6,223 nucleotides of DNA from positions 1 through 6,223 of the forward strand of contig JACCRJ010000563.1 of assembly GCA_013813615.1 (NCBI GenBank). The letters are read 5' to 3'. The position numbers were made by a program, and so were the translations under genes. Source of the DNA: Lautropia sp. Its GTDB lineage: Bacteria > Pseudomonadota > Gammaproteobacteria > Burkholderiales > Burkholderiaceae_E. Numbering within the stretch: position 1 is the stretch's first letter; every line of letters starts with the position of its first letter. The notes beneath the pieces are model-generated. The model searched no databases. It was not told the DNA's origin and saw only the letters and a program-made list of their open reading frames with translations. Below, in pieces: positions 1-6,223 of the stretch.

Positions 1-900
1 GCTACCCGGCAGGCCAGTGAGGACCAGCTGCTCGATGCAGCCCGGATGCGGCTGGCCATGCTGGCCGATGAGGGCGTGACGACGGTGGAGATCAAGTCCG
101 GCTACGGTCTCGACACCGAGAACGAGCTGAAGATGCTGCGGGTCGCCAGGCGCCTCGGGGAGGATCGCGCGCAGGCGATGCGCGTGGTCACCACGCTTCT
201 GGCCGCGCATGCGCTGCCGCCGGAGTTCGCGGGCCGGGCGGATGCCTACATCGATGAAGTCTGCGAGGTGATGATTCCGGCGGCCGCTGCTGCCGGCCTT
301 GCTGATGCAGTGGATGCCTTCTGCGAAGGCATCGGTTTTTCGCCAACGCAGTGCGCACGGGTGCTGCAGGCTGCGCGACGGCATGGACTGCCGGTCAAGC
401 TGCACGCCGACCAGCTTTCGAACCTGGGTGGTGCGGCGTTGATTGCGCAGCTTCAGGGGCTTTCCGCCGAGCACCTCGAGTACACCGACGAGGCGGGCGC
501 CGCGGCCCTTGGCGCCGCGGGCACCGTGGCGGTGCTGCTGCCGGGCGCCTTCTACTTCCTGCGCGAGACCCGGCTGCCGCCGGTGGCCGCCCTGCGCAGG
601 CACGGGGTGCGGATCGCGCTGGCCACCGATTGCAACCCCGGCTCGTCGCCGCTGCTCTCGCCGCTCCTGACCATGAACCTGGCTTGCACGCTGTTCCGCC
701 TCACGCCGGCGGAGGCGCTGGCGGGCTTTACCGTCAATGCCGCGGCTGCCCTGGGTCTGGGCGCCGAGGTCGGCAGGATTGCGACCGGCCTGCGGGCGGA
801 GCTGGCACTGTGGAACGTCGAGCGGCCGGCAGAGCTTGCGTACATGCTCGGTGCCGACCCGCTGGCAACGGTGATTCGTCCGGAGGCAGGCGCCGCCTGA
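1..900 (+). CDS. hutI: Imidazolonepropionase (partial, 5' end outside the window)
   Basis: HutI hydrolyses 4-imidazolone-5-propanoate to N-formimino-L-glutamate, the third step of histidine degradation, in the cytoplasm; it is a metal-dependent amidohydrolase. The frame is open from base 1, giving 299 residues up to tandem stop codons TGATGA at 898-903. The family is usually slightly over 400 residues, so roughly the first 100, including the N-terminal HxH metal site, lie upstream. Visible hallmarks are [10 protein letters not shown] (codons from about 88), the histidine of AAHALP (208-210), the metal-site histidine of [12 protein letters not shown] (403-405), [18 protein letters not shown], and the metal-site aspartate of TDCNPGSSP (628-630). 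The C-terminal [15 protein letters not shown] is also typical of the family. No lesion is seen. The internal ATG at 46 is not the real start because homology continues upstream of it. No other hut gene is visible. Confidence 0.95.
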   Translation, partial: ATRQASEDQLLDAARMRLAMLADEGVTTVEIKSGYGLDTENELKMLRVARRLGEDRAQAMRVVTTLLAAHALPPEFAGRADAYIDEVCEVMIPAAAAAGLADAVDAFCEGIGFSPTQCARVLQAARRHGLPVKLHADQLSNLGGAALIAQLQGLSAEHLEYTDEAGAAALGAAGTVAVLLPGAFYFLRETRLPPVAALRRHGVRIALATDCNPGSSPLLSPLLTMNLACTLFRLTPAEALAGFTVNAAAALGLGAEVGRIATGLRAELALWNVERPAELAYMLGADPLATVIRPEAGAA

Positions 901-917
901 TGACGGGTAACAAGTTC

Positions 918-942
918 GGCGGACAAGGGCAAATTGTCCGCC
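918..942. repeat. Perfect 9-bp inverted repeat in the hutI-glgC gap
   Basis: GGCGGACAA (918-926) and TTGTCCGCC (934-942) are exact reverse complements separated by 7 bases, 15 bases after the second hutI stop codon. The RNA would form a strong GC-rich hairpin. No run of T follows (the next bases are TACGGCAG), so it is not a classical intrinsic terminator. It could be a dispersed REP-like intergenic repeat, a mRNA-end stabilising hairpin for hutI, or an operator. The dyad itself is seen directly; the role is inferred. Confidence 0.6.
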
Positions 943-973
943 TACGGCAGCCCCCGGGGCTACTTCGCCGGGG

Positions 974-979
974 CATAAT
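974..979 (+). promoter_or_regulatory. Possible -10 element upstream of glgC
   Basis: CATAAT differs from the TATAAT consensus at one position and stands out in a GC-rich region. Transcription would begin near 985, leaving a very short leader before glgC. No recognisable -35 box lies 16-18 bases upstream, where the sequence is C- and G-rich, so the promoter would be weak or activator-dependent. It is the only promoter-like element seen between hutI and glgC. Confidence 0.3.
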
Positions 980-994
980 CGTCTGCAACAGTGA

Positions 995-2260
995 GTGACC
1001 CGAATGAGCTATCGCTCGATGGAACAAAGGCTGCCGAAGAAGGCCATGGCGCTGGTCCTGGCAGGCGGCCGGGGCAGCCGCCTCAGGCAGTTGACGGACG
1101 TTCGCTGCAAGCCGGCGGTCTACTTCGGCGGCAAGTTCCGGATCGTCGACTTCGTGCTGTCCAACTGCATGAACAGCGGCATGCGCCGCATCGGCGTGCT
1201 GACGCAGTACAAGTCCCACAGCCTGCTGCGGCATCTGCAGCGGGGCTGGAACTTTCTCAAGTCGGAGATGAACGAGTTCATCGACCTGATACCGGCCCAG
1301 CAGCGCATCGACGATCACTCCTGGTACCGCGGCACGGCGGACGCTGTGTTTCAGAGCCTCGACATCGTGCGCGCCAACGGTCCGGACTATGTGGTCGTCC
1401 TTGCCGGGGATCACATCTACAAGATGGACTACGCCCGCATGCTGGCGGATCACGTCGAGCAGGGCGCCCCCTGCACGGTGGCCTGCGTCGAAGTGTCGCG
1501 AAAAGAGGCGTCGGACTTCGGCGTCATCGCCATCGACGAGAACCGGCGGGTTACCGACTTCGTCGAGAAGCCGGCGGATCCACCGCACATGCCCGGCAAG
1601 CCGGATCGTTCGCTGGCGTCGATGGGCATCTACATCTTCTCCGCGGAATACCTCTACGAAGTCCTGCAGCAGGACATGATGGAGCCGGACTCGAGCCACG
1701 ACTTCGGCAAGGACGTGCTGCCGCGGGCGGTGCGCGCGGGCCATGTCCTCGCCCACCCGTTCGAGCTGAGCTGCGTCTTCAACAGCCCCGGCAAGACGCA
1801 CTACTGGCGCGACGTCGGCACGGTAGACGCCTACTGGGAGGCCAATATCGACCTGACGGCGACGTCTCCGGAGCTGAACCTCTATGACCGCGAGTGGCCG
1901 GTCTGGACCTTCCAGGAGCAGTTGCCGCCTGCCAAGTTCGTGCACATCCTCGGGGCGCGGCGCGGCATGGCGCTCGAATCGACGGTGTCCGGGGGGTGCT
2001 TCATTTCCGGCGGCCTGAGTCGCTCGCGGCTGTTCTCCAGCTGCCGGGTCCACTCCTATTCCCAGGTTGAATGGTCGGTACTGCTGCCGGGGGTGGAAGT
2101 GGGCCGCCATGCCCGCCTCACCCGCACCATCGTCGACCACGGCTGCCGGATCCCGGACGGTCTGGTGGTGGGCGAGGATGCGCAACTCGACGCCCAGCGA
2201 TTCCATCGCAGTGTCAACGGCGTCACTCTGATCACCCGGTCGATGCTGGAGAGGCTGTGA
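995..2260 (+). CDS. glgC: Glucose-1-phosphate adenylyltransferase (ADP-glucose pyrophosphorylase)
   Basis: GlgC makes ADP-glucose and pyrophosphate from ATP and glucose-1-phosphate, the committed and allosterically controlled step of bacterial glycogen synthesis. The 421 residues (E. coli GlgC has 431) align closely along their length. The nucleotide-binding loop LAGGRGSRL is at 22-30, followed by [26 protein letters not shown] contains the tyrosine equivalent to E. coli Tyr114, [11 protein letters not shown] the catalytic aspartate D139 (E. coli Asp142), and FVEKPADPP the glucose-1-phosphate-binding lysine K192 (E. coli Lys195). SSHDFGKD and YWRDVGT follow, then the C-terminal left-handed beta-helix with [11 protein letters not shown]. 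coli Lys39, involved in fructose-1,6-bisphosphate activation, is Val36 here. The start is uncertain: GTG 995 has no Shine-Dalgarno, while ATG 1004 lies five bases after a weak GAGTGA and would give 418 residues. It precedes glgA by 22 bases, probably in one operon. Confidence 0.97.
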   Translation: MTRMSYRSMEQRLPKKAMALVLAGGRGSRLRQLTDVRCKPAVYFGGKFRIVDFVLSNCMNSGMRRIGVLTQYKSHSLLRHLQRGWNFLKSEMNEFIDLIPAQQRIDDHSWYRGTADAVFQSLDIVRANGPDYVVVLAGDHIYKMDYARMLADHVEQGAPCTVACVEVSRKEASDFGVIAIDENRRVTDFVEKPADPPHMPGKPDRSLASMGIYIFSAEYLYEVLQQDMMEPDSSHDFGKDVLPRAVRAGHVLAHPFELSCVFNSPGKTHYWRDVGTVDAYWEANIDLTATSPELNLYDREWPVWTFQEQLPPAKFVHILGARRGMALESTVSGGCFISGGLSRSRLFSSCRVHSYSQVEWSVLLPGVEVGRHARLTRTIVDHGCRIPDGLVVGEDAQLDAQRFHRSVNGVTLITRSMLERL

Positions 2261-2282
2261 AAGCGAGGGTGACGACAGCCAG

Positions 2283-3788
2283 ATGAGGGTGCTCCATGCG
2301 GCGGCGGAGATCTTTCCGCTCCTGAAGACCGGCGGCCTCGCGGATGTCATCGGTGCGCTGCCTGCCGTGCTGAGGTCGCAAGGCGCCGACGTCAGGCTGC
2401 TGCTGCCGGGCTTTCCGGCGATCCGCGAGGGCCTGGTGGAACTCGAGACGATTACCGGGGTCGGGCCCGCCTTCGGCGCGGCGCAACTCTTCATCCGGCG
2501 CGGGCGGGTGCCCGGCAGCGACCTGACGGCTTACCTGCTGGAAGCGCCGTGGCTCTTCGATCGGCCGGGCAACCCCTACCTCGACCGGGACGGTTCGGAG
2601 TGGCGCGACAACTACCGTCGTTTTGCCGCCTTCGGCTGGGTGGCGGCGCATCTTGCCTACGGCGAGTTCGATCCGGGCTGGCGCGCGGACATTCTGCACT
2701 GCCATGACTGGCATTGCGGGCTCGCGCCGGCGTACCTGCACGCGCATCCGGCCTCCCGGGTGCGCAGCGTCTTCACTATCCACAACCTCGCCTATCAGGG
2801 TTACTTCCCGCTGGAGGAATTCCGCGAGCTCGCCCTGGCGCCGTCGCTGCTGAGCCCGGAGGGGCTGGAATTCCACGGGCAGGGCAACTTCATGAAATCC
2901 GGGCTGGTCTTTGCGGACCGGCTGACGACGGTGAGCCCCCGCTACGCCCAGGAGATCTGCACGCCCGAATTCGGCTCGGGGTTGGACGGCGTCTTGAGCA
3001 TGCGCCGCAGCCGTCTGAGCGGAATCCTCAATGGGGTCGACTACCAGGTGTGGGATCCGGAAAACGACCCCTGGCTGCCGGCCAGCTTTTCGGCGTTCGC
3101 GCTGGAGGGAAAGGCGGTCTGCAAGGCGGCGATGCAGGCTTCGGCGGGGCTGGATCAGAATCCGCGGGCGCCGCTATTCGCTGTAGTGAGCCGGCTGGCC
3201 GACCAGAAAGGTGCGGACCTGCTGCTTGCGGCCCTGCCCGCGCTGGTGCGGCAAGGGGCACAACTGATACTGCTTGGCACCGGCGAACGCTTCCTGGAGG
3301 AGGGGTTTGCGGCTGCCGCCGCGGCCCATCCCCGCACGGTCTGGGCCCGGTTCAACTATGACGAGGCAATGGCGCACCGGATGGTCGCTGCCGCCGACGT
3401 CATCCTGGTGCCGTCGCGGTTCGAGCCCTGCGGCCTGACCCAGATGTATGGCCTGCGCTACGGAACACTGCCGCTGGTACGCCGGGTTGGAGGACTCGCG
3501 GACACCGTGGTCGATGCAGACGCGATGGTTTTCCCGAGCGGATCCGGCGGCGAGACCGAGGGCACCACCGCGACCGGTTTCGTCTTCGAGCGCGCGACGC
3601 CGATAGCGTTGGAGGCGGCTATCGCGCGGGCTATCGGCGTCTATGCCGACGTAGACCGCTGGCGGCAGATGATGCGGAACGCGATGTCGCGAGATTACTC
3701 ATGGGCGGCTTCCGCCGTCCAGTATCGTGACCTCTACGAGAGCCTGCTCGTCAGCCCGGCCCGGCAGGCTACCGCGACTTCCGTCTGA
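2283..3788 (+). CDS. glgA: Glycogen synthase, ADP-glucose-dependent (GT5)
   Basis: GlgA transfers glucose from ADP-glucose to the non-reducing end of an alpha-1,4-glucan in the cytoplasm, using the product of the gene just upstream. It is a retaining GT-B enzyme of family GT5. Visible motifs are the N-terminal ADP-glucose-binding KTGGL (15-19), HCHDWHCGLAPAYL (from 139), FTIHNLAYQG with His167 (E. coli His161), FMKSGLVFADRLTTVSP, LNGVDYQVWDP, SRLADQKG with Lys309 (E. coli Lys305), and RFEPCGLTQMYG with Glu381 (E. coli Glu377). The length is 501 against 477 in E. coli. Part of the extra length is a Gly/Ser/Glu-rich loop near residues 419-428 and a short C-terminal tail after YRDLYESL. The ATG is fixed by MRVLHAAAEIFPLLKTGG, which matches the family N-terminus. 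A GAGGG at 2265-2269 is about 13 bases upstream, a rather long spacing. No clear terminator follows. Confidence 0.97.
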   Translation: MRVLHAAAEIFPLLKTGGLADVIGALPAVLRSQGADVRLLLPGFPAIREGLVELETITGVGPAFGAAQLFIRRGRVPGSDLTAYLLEAPWLFDRPGNPYLDRDGSEWRDNYRRFAAFGWVAAHLAYGEFDPGWRADILHCHDWHCGLAPAYLHAHPASRVRSVFTIHNLAYQGYFPLEEFRELALAPSLLSPEGLEFHGQGNFMKSGLVFADRLTTVSPRYAQEICTPEFGSGLDGVLSMRRSRLSGILNGVDYQVWDPENDPWLPASFSAFALEGKAVCKAAMQASAGLDQNPRAPLFAVVSRLADQKGADLLLAALPALVRQGAQLILLGTGERFLEEGFAAAAAAHPRTVWARFNYDEAMAHRMVAAADVILVPSRFEPCGLTQMYGLRYGTLPLVRRVGGLADTVVDADAMVFPSGSGGETEGTTATGFVFERATPIALEAAIARAIGVYADVDRWRQMMRNAMSRDYSWAASAVQYRDLYESLLVSPARQATATSV

Positions 3789-3979
3789 CGGTCCGCCCCG
3801 TGATGGTCCGCAGCCCGCGCACGAGCAGGGCGTAGATCAGGAAGACCCGTTCGAGTCCCTGGTGCTTTGTCGATCTGGTTTGCATGATCCGCTTCGTTAC
3901 CTGCTTAAAAAAATAGCGGTGAGCTTCCGCCGGCCCGCCTGTAAGCAATCTGGGGCCTGAACCATCATTCGGCAAATTT

Positions 3980-4013
3980 ATATTTGATATGAGTATTATT
4001 TTTATATCTTATA
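3980..4013. promoter_or_regulatory. Two short AT dyads, possible regulator-binding site
   Basis: ATAT-TTG-ATAT (3980-3990) and TATA-TCT-TATA (4003-4013) are two 11-base interrupted dyads whose starts are 23 bases apart, about two helical turns. They overlap the predicted -35 and -10 of the lysR-type gene. LysR-family proteins commonly bind interrupted dyads and repress their own gene, so autoregulation is plausible. The canonical T-N11-A is not exactly centred on the first dyad, and short AT dyads arise by chance in AT-rich DNA. Confidence 0.25.
3984..4012 (+). promoter_or_regulatory. Probable sigma-70 promoter of the lysR-type gene
   Basis: TTGATA (3984-3989) matches the -35 consensus at five of six positions. 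With 17 bases of spacing it is followed by TCTTAT (4007-4012), four of six for a -10; an overlapping TTATAC at 4009 is an alternative at 19 bases. Transcription would start near 4019, just ahead of the ribosome binding site. The AT-rich setting in a GC-rich window supports a promoter here. Confidence 0.45.
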
Positions 4014-4023
4014 CATCTGCCCC

Positions 4024-4028
4024 AGGAG
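4024..4028 (+). promoter_or_regulatory. Ribosome binding site of the lysR-type gene
   Basis: AGGAG ends four bases before the ATG at 4033. It is the best Shine-Dalgarno sequence in the window and fixes this ATG as the start, although the spacing is slightly short. Confidence 0.7.
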
Positions 4029-4032
4029 CCGC

Positions 4033-5040
4033 ATGAACTTCCTGACGCTCGACCTGAACTTGTTGCGGGTTTTCGATGAGGTCATGGCGGAACGAAACCT
4101 TACCCGCGCCGCCCGCAACCTCGCCATCACGCAGCCGGCAGCCAGCAATGCATTGCGCCGGTTGCGCGACGCGCTCGGGGACGAACTGGTGACCCGCGCC
4201 GGCTATGGCGTGGTTCCGACGCCATTCGCCCTGTCCATCTGGCCTGCAGTCCGGGAGGCTCTGGCGAGCCTGCGGGCCGCGATCGCCCCGGTCGACTTCG
4301 ATGCGGCCACCACCCGCAGCACCTTCGTGCTGGCGATGGCCGATGCAACCGCGGCGCTCCTCATCCCGGGGCTGCTGCAGATCCTGGAATCGGAGGCACC
4401 GAGGGCTTCAATGAGAGTGCGACCACTCACCACCCGGGATCCGCGGCAGTTGTTGGAGGGGGAGGAGGTGCAGATGGCGGTGGGCTACTTCCCGGCGGTG
4501 ATTTCGGCGATCACCCTGGGAGAGATGCAGGAAGACACGCCGGACACGTTCGGGCATGCGCTGGTGTACAGCGGCCAGTACGTCTGTGCGATGCGAAGGG
4601 ATCATCCGCTGGCCGCGGGACCGATCTCCCTCGACGCCTACTGCGGCGCGCGTCACCTTCTGGTCAGCTTCTCAGGCAGGCCGTTCGGTTTCGTCGACGA
4701 GGCACTGGCTGGAATCAAGCGGACGCGCCGGATCGTGCTGACGGTGAACCAGTTCTTCACGGCAGCCCAGGTAGCGACCCAGTCGGACCTGCTGACGATC
4801 CTTCCCCGCGACTTCATCCCGGCCACCGGCATCGCGGACCGGCTCGCCTGGCAGCCGCTACCGGTTGAGGTGCCCCTGGTGCAGGTCGATATGCTGTGGC
4901 ATCGCCGTCAGCAGACGTCGCCGGCCCACGCCTGGCTGCGCAGTGCCGTGATGAGGCTGGCCGACGCTTCCTTCAAGTCCAACGTGCCGCCCGCCCGCTA
5001 TAGCGGCGACCCGGCAGTCCGGGAGTTGCGCAATTCATGA
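4033..5040 (+). CDS. LysR-family transcriptional regulator
   Basis: This is a DNA-binding regulator of 335 residues, a little longer than the usual 290-330 for the family. An N-terminal winged helix-turn-helix covers about residues 6-65: LDLNLLRVFDEVMAERNLT, then AARNLAITQPAASNALRRLR as the helix-turn-helix, then GDELVTRAGYG. A linker helix and a substrate-binding-like effector domain follow (about 92-305), with LVSFSGRPFGFVDEAL and LTVNQFFTAAQVATQSDLL near the effector cleft. The opening LDLNLLRVFDEV resembles the NodD/NahR-like branch of LysR proteins. The last 25 residues or so look like a non-conserved tail. Effector and targets cannot be read from sequence. It follows glgA by 244 bases with its own promoter and converges with malQ, so alpha-glucan control is a guess from position only. 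No divergently transcribed target gene, the usual LysR arrangement, is evident. Confidence 0.93.
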   Translation: MNFLTLDLNLLRVFDEVMAERNLTRAARNLAITQPAASNALRRLRDALGDELVTRAGYGVVPTPFALSIWPAVREALASLRAAIAPVDFDAATTRSTFVLAMADATAALLIPGLLQILESEAPRASMRVRPLTTRDPRQLLEGEEVQMAVGYFPAVISAITLGEMQEDTPDTFGHALVYSGQYVCAMRRDHPLAAGPISLDAYCGARHLLVSFSGRPFGFVDEALAGIKRTRRIVLTVNQFFTAAQVATQSDLLTILPRDFIPATGIADRLAWQPLPVEVPLVQVDMLWHRRQQTSPAHAWLRSAVMRLADASFKSNVPPARYSGDPAVRELRNS

Positions 5041-5082
5041 TGCGTCAGTCATGTCGACGACGACCGCGCCGCTGCCTCCTAA

Positions 5083-6223
5083 CTAACCGGTTCGACCGTG
5101 CGCCACTGAAATTTCGTGCAACCGCTCCGCATGCCAGGGCTCGACCTGGCGCCAGTCGAATCGCCAGCCCCAGCAGCCTTCGGCGTCGCCCGGGCGGTTC
5201 ATCCGCGCTTCGCTGCCCAGCCCGAGGACGTCCTGCAGGGGGTATACGGCCATGCTCGCCACCGACTGCGACGCGGCGTGGACCAGGTCCCAGTTGATCT
5301 CATGGCCGTCGGTCTTGAAGTAGACCTGCGCCCGGCGTTGCTCTTGCGCGCCGGCCTTGTCGAACCAGCCGAGGCTGGTGTCGTTGTCGTGAGTGCCGGT
5401 GTAGACGACGGTATCCCGGCTGAAGTTGTGCGGCAGGTATGGGTTGCGGGCGTCGTCGCCGAATGCGAACTGCAGGACCCGCATCCCGGGCAGGCCGACG
5501 GCTTCCCGCAGGGCGACGACATCCGGCGTCACGATGCCAAGGTCTTCGGCGATGATCGGCAGGCCGGCCGGTACCGGCTCGACGCCGGCAAGGTCGGTTG
5601 CGGGTCCAGCGAGGAGAGCCGTGCGGATCGCGTCGAACAGCGCGGTTCCCGGGCCGGGAACCCAGCGTCCGTCGATCGCGTCGGTTGCGTTTGCGGCCAC
5701 TTCCCAGTAGGCGGCAAAGCCGCGGAAGTGGTCGATCCGCACGAGGTCGGCGGTCGTGAGCGCGGCCTTGACCCGGCGGATCCACCAGGAATAGCCGTCG
5801 GCCGCGTGACGGTCCCAGCGGTAGAGCGGGTTGCCCCAGAGTTGACCGGTGGCGCTGAAATAATCGGGCGGCACGCCGGCTACCATCCGTGGCCGAAGAT
5901 CCCGATCCAGGTCGAAGAGCGCAGGCTCGGCCCAGACGTCGGCGCTGTGCAAGGCGACGAAGATCGGCAGATCGCCGACGACCCGGATCCGCCGCTGGTT
6001 GGCATGTTGCTTGAGCGCCGTCCACTGCCGGTAGGCGGTCCATTGCACGAAGCGCCAGAAATGCACTTCGGCATCGAGTTCGGCCCGCGCTGCGGCAAGC
6101 GCCTCGTGCTCGCGACCGGCCAGCGGCGCGGGCCATTCCGACCAGACGAGACCCGGATGGCGCTCGCTGAGCGCCATGAACAAGGCGTAGTCATCGAGCC
6201 ACGCCGACTGCGTGGCGCAGAAC
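5083..6223 (-). CDS. malQ: 4-alpha-glucanotransferase (amylomaltase, GH77; partial, 5' end outside the window)
   Basis: MalQ transfers segments of alpha-1,4-glucan between maltooligosaccharides, releasing glucose; it acts in maltodextrin and glycogen metabolism in the cytoplasm. The frame is open to the right edge and gives 379 residues ending at TAG (5083-5085). Compact DPE1-type enzymes are about 500 residues, so roughly the first quarter is missing. Upstream of the TTG at 6183 the frame continues with SAWLDDYALFMAL, a family motif, so that codon is not a start. Family motifs follow: GDLPIFVALHSADVW, GVPPDYFSATGQLWGNPLY, VRIDHFRGF with the nucleophile aspartate (5731-5733), IIAEDLGIVTPDV with the acid/base glutamate (5545-5547), and YTGTHDNDT with the third catalytic aspartate (5386-5388). 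All three catalytic carboxylates are present. It ends 42 bases from the stop of the lysR-type gene, in convergent orientation. Confidence 0.96.
   Translation of the reverse strand, partial: FCATQSAWLDDYALFMALSERHPGLVWSEWPAPLAGREHEALAAARAELDAEVHFWRFVQWTAYRQWTALKQHANQRRIRVVGDLPIFVALHSADVWAEPALFDLDRDLRPRMVAGVPPDYFSATGQLWGNPLYRWDRHAADGYSWWIRRVKAALTTADLVRIDHFRGFAAYWEVAANATDAIDGRWVPGPGTALFDAIRTALLAGPATDLAGVEPVPAGLPIIAEDLGIVTPDVVALREAVGLPGMRVLQFAFGDDARNPYLPHNFSRDTVVYTGTHDNDTSLGWFDKAGAQEQRRAQVYFKTDGHEINWDLVHAASQSVASMAVYPLQDVLGLGSEARMNRPGDAEGCWGWRFDWRQVEPWHAERLHEISVAHGRTG

Larger units (their letters stand above)
3789..4032. other. Intergenic region between glgA and the lysR-type gene
   Basis: These 244 bases hold no convincing gene. 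The first part (to about 3960) is GC-rich and contains GGTCCGC twice (3790-3796 and 3805-3811) and a run of seven A at 3907-3913. The last part turns abruptly AT-rich (8 G or C in 3971-4015) and carries the probable promoter of the next gene. I see no hairpin followed by T residues that would terminate glgA transcription on the + strand, so some read-through into the regulator gene is possible. Confidence 0.6.

Noticed and set aside
950..960. GCCCC-C-GGGGC dyad before glgC
   Set aside because: A one-base loop cannot form a normal hairpin, and the composition makes such short dyads likely by chance.
351..998. 215-codon plus-strand frame overlapping hutI
   Set aside because: It is an out-of-frame reading of hutI with Arg/Gly/Ala-rich low-complexity translation; hutI motifs are all in the other frame.
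991..1887. 298-codon plus-strand frame overlapping glgC
   Set aside because: Out-of-frame reading of glgC; the conserved ADP-glucose pyrophosphorylase motifs fall in the frame beginning at 995.
734..2494. 586-codon open frame on the minus strand, antisense to glgC
   Set aside because: It lies antisense to the whole of the clearly real glgC and reaches into hutI and glgA. Long antisense frames are common opposite GC-rich genes, and the translation is rich in Arg, Ala, Pro and His with no domain I recognise.
2232..2876. 214-codon minus-strand frame antisense to glgA
   Set aside because: It mirrors conserved glgA sequence; composition is Arg/Gln/Ala-rich and no family motif is visible.
3907..3930. 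Possible minus-strand intrinsic terminator: GCGG/CCGC stem followed, on the minus strand, by seven T
   Set aside because: The stem is only four base pairs with a seven-base loop, and no supported minus-strand gene ends here; it is too weak to annotate.
5300..6136. 278-codon minus-strand frame overlapping malQ
   Set aside because: Shifted-frame shadow of malQ, extremely Arg-rich; all GH77 catalytic motifs lie in the other frame.

Overview
This is a GC-rich chromosomal segment that looks proteobacterial, probably gammaproteobacterial. That assignment is inferred from base composition and from how closely the GlgC and GlgA proteins follow the E. coli sequences as I remember them; no database search was run. 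The window holds ordinary metabolic genes. I see no phage, insertion sequence, CRISPR array, tRNA or rRNA, and no convincing undescribed system.

Layout: (1) positions 1-900, + strand, the 3' two-thirds or so of hutI (imidazolonepropionase, histidine degradation), cut by the window edge. (2) 901-994, a short intergenic region with a perfect 9-bp inverted repeat and a possible -10 element. (3) 995-2260, glgC (ADP-glucose pyrophosphorylase), then, 22 bases later, 2283-3788 glgA (glycogen synthase); the two very likely form one transcription unit. (4) 3789-4032, an intergenic region whose last ~50 bases are strikingly AT-rich and hold the likely promoter of the next gene. (5) 4033-5040, + strand, a LysR-family transcription regulator. 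(6) 5083-6223, - strand, the 3' part of malQ (GH77 4-alpha-glucanotransferase), convergent with the regulator and cut by the right edge.

How they work together: GlgC makes ADP-glucose from glucose-1-phosphate and ATP, GlgA adds the glucosyl unit to an alpha-1,4-glucan, and MalQ rearranges linear maltooligosaccharides. Together they form part of a glycogen/alpha-glucan cluster. Branching enzyme, phosphorylase and debranching enzyme are not in the window. The LysR regulator sits inside this cluster, so control of glucan metabolism is a reasonable guess, but nothing in the sequence proves it. hutI is functionally unrelated and is separated by its own intergenic region.

Points worth a second look are the loss in GlgC of the lysine that in E. 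coli contributes to fructose-1,6-bisphosphate activation, the AT-rich dyad-bearing promoter region of the regulator, the inverted repeat after hutI, and an unassigned minus-strand frame between glgA and lysR.
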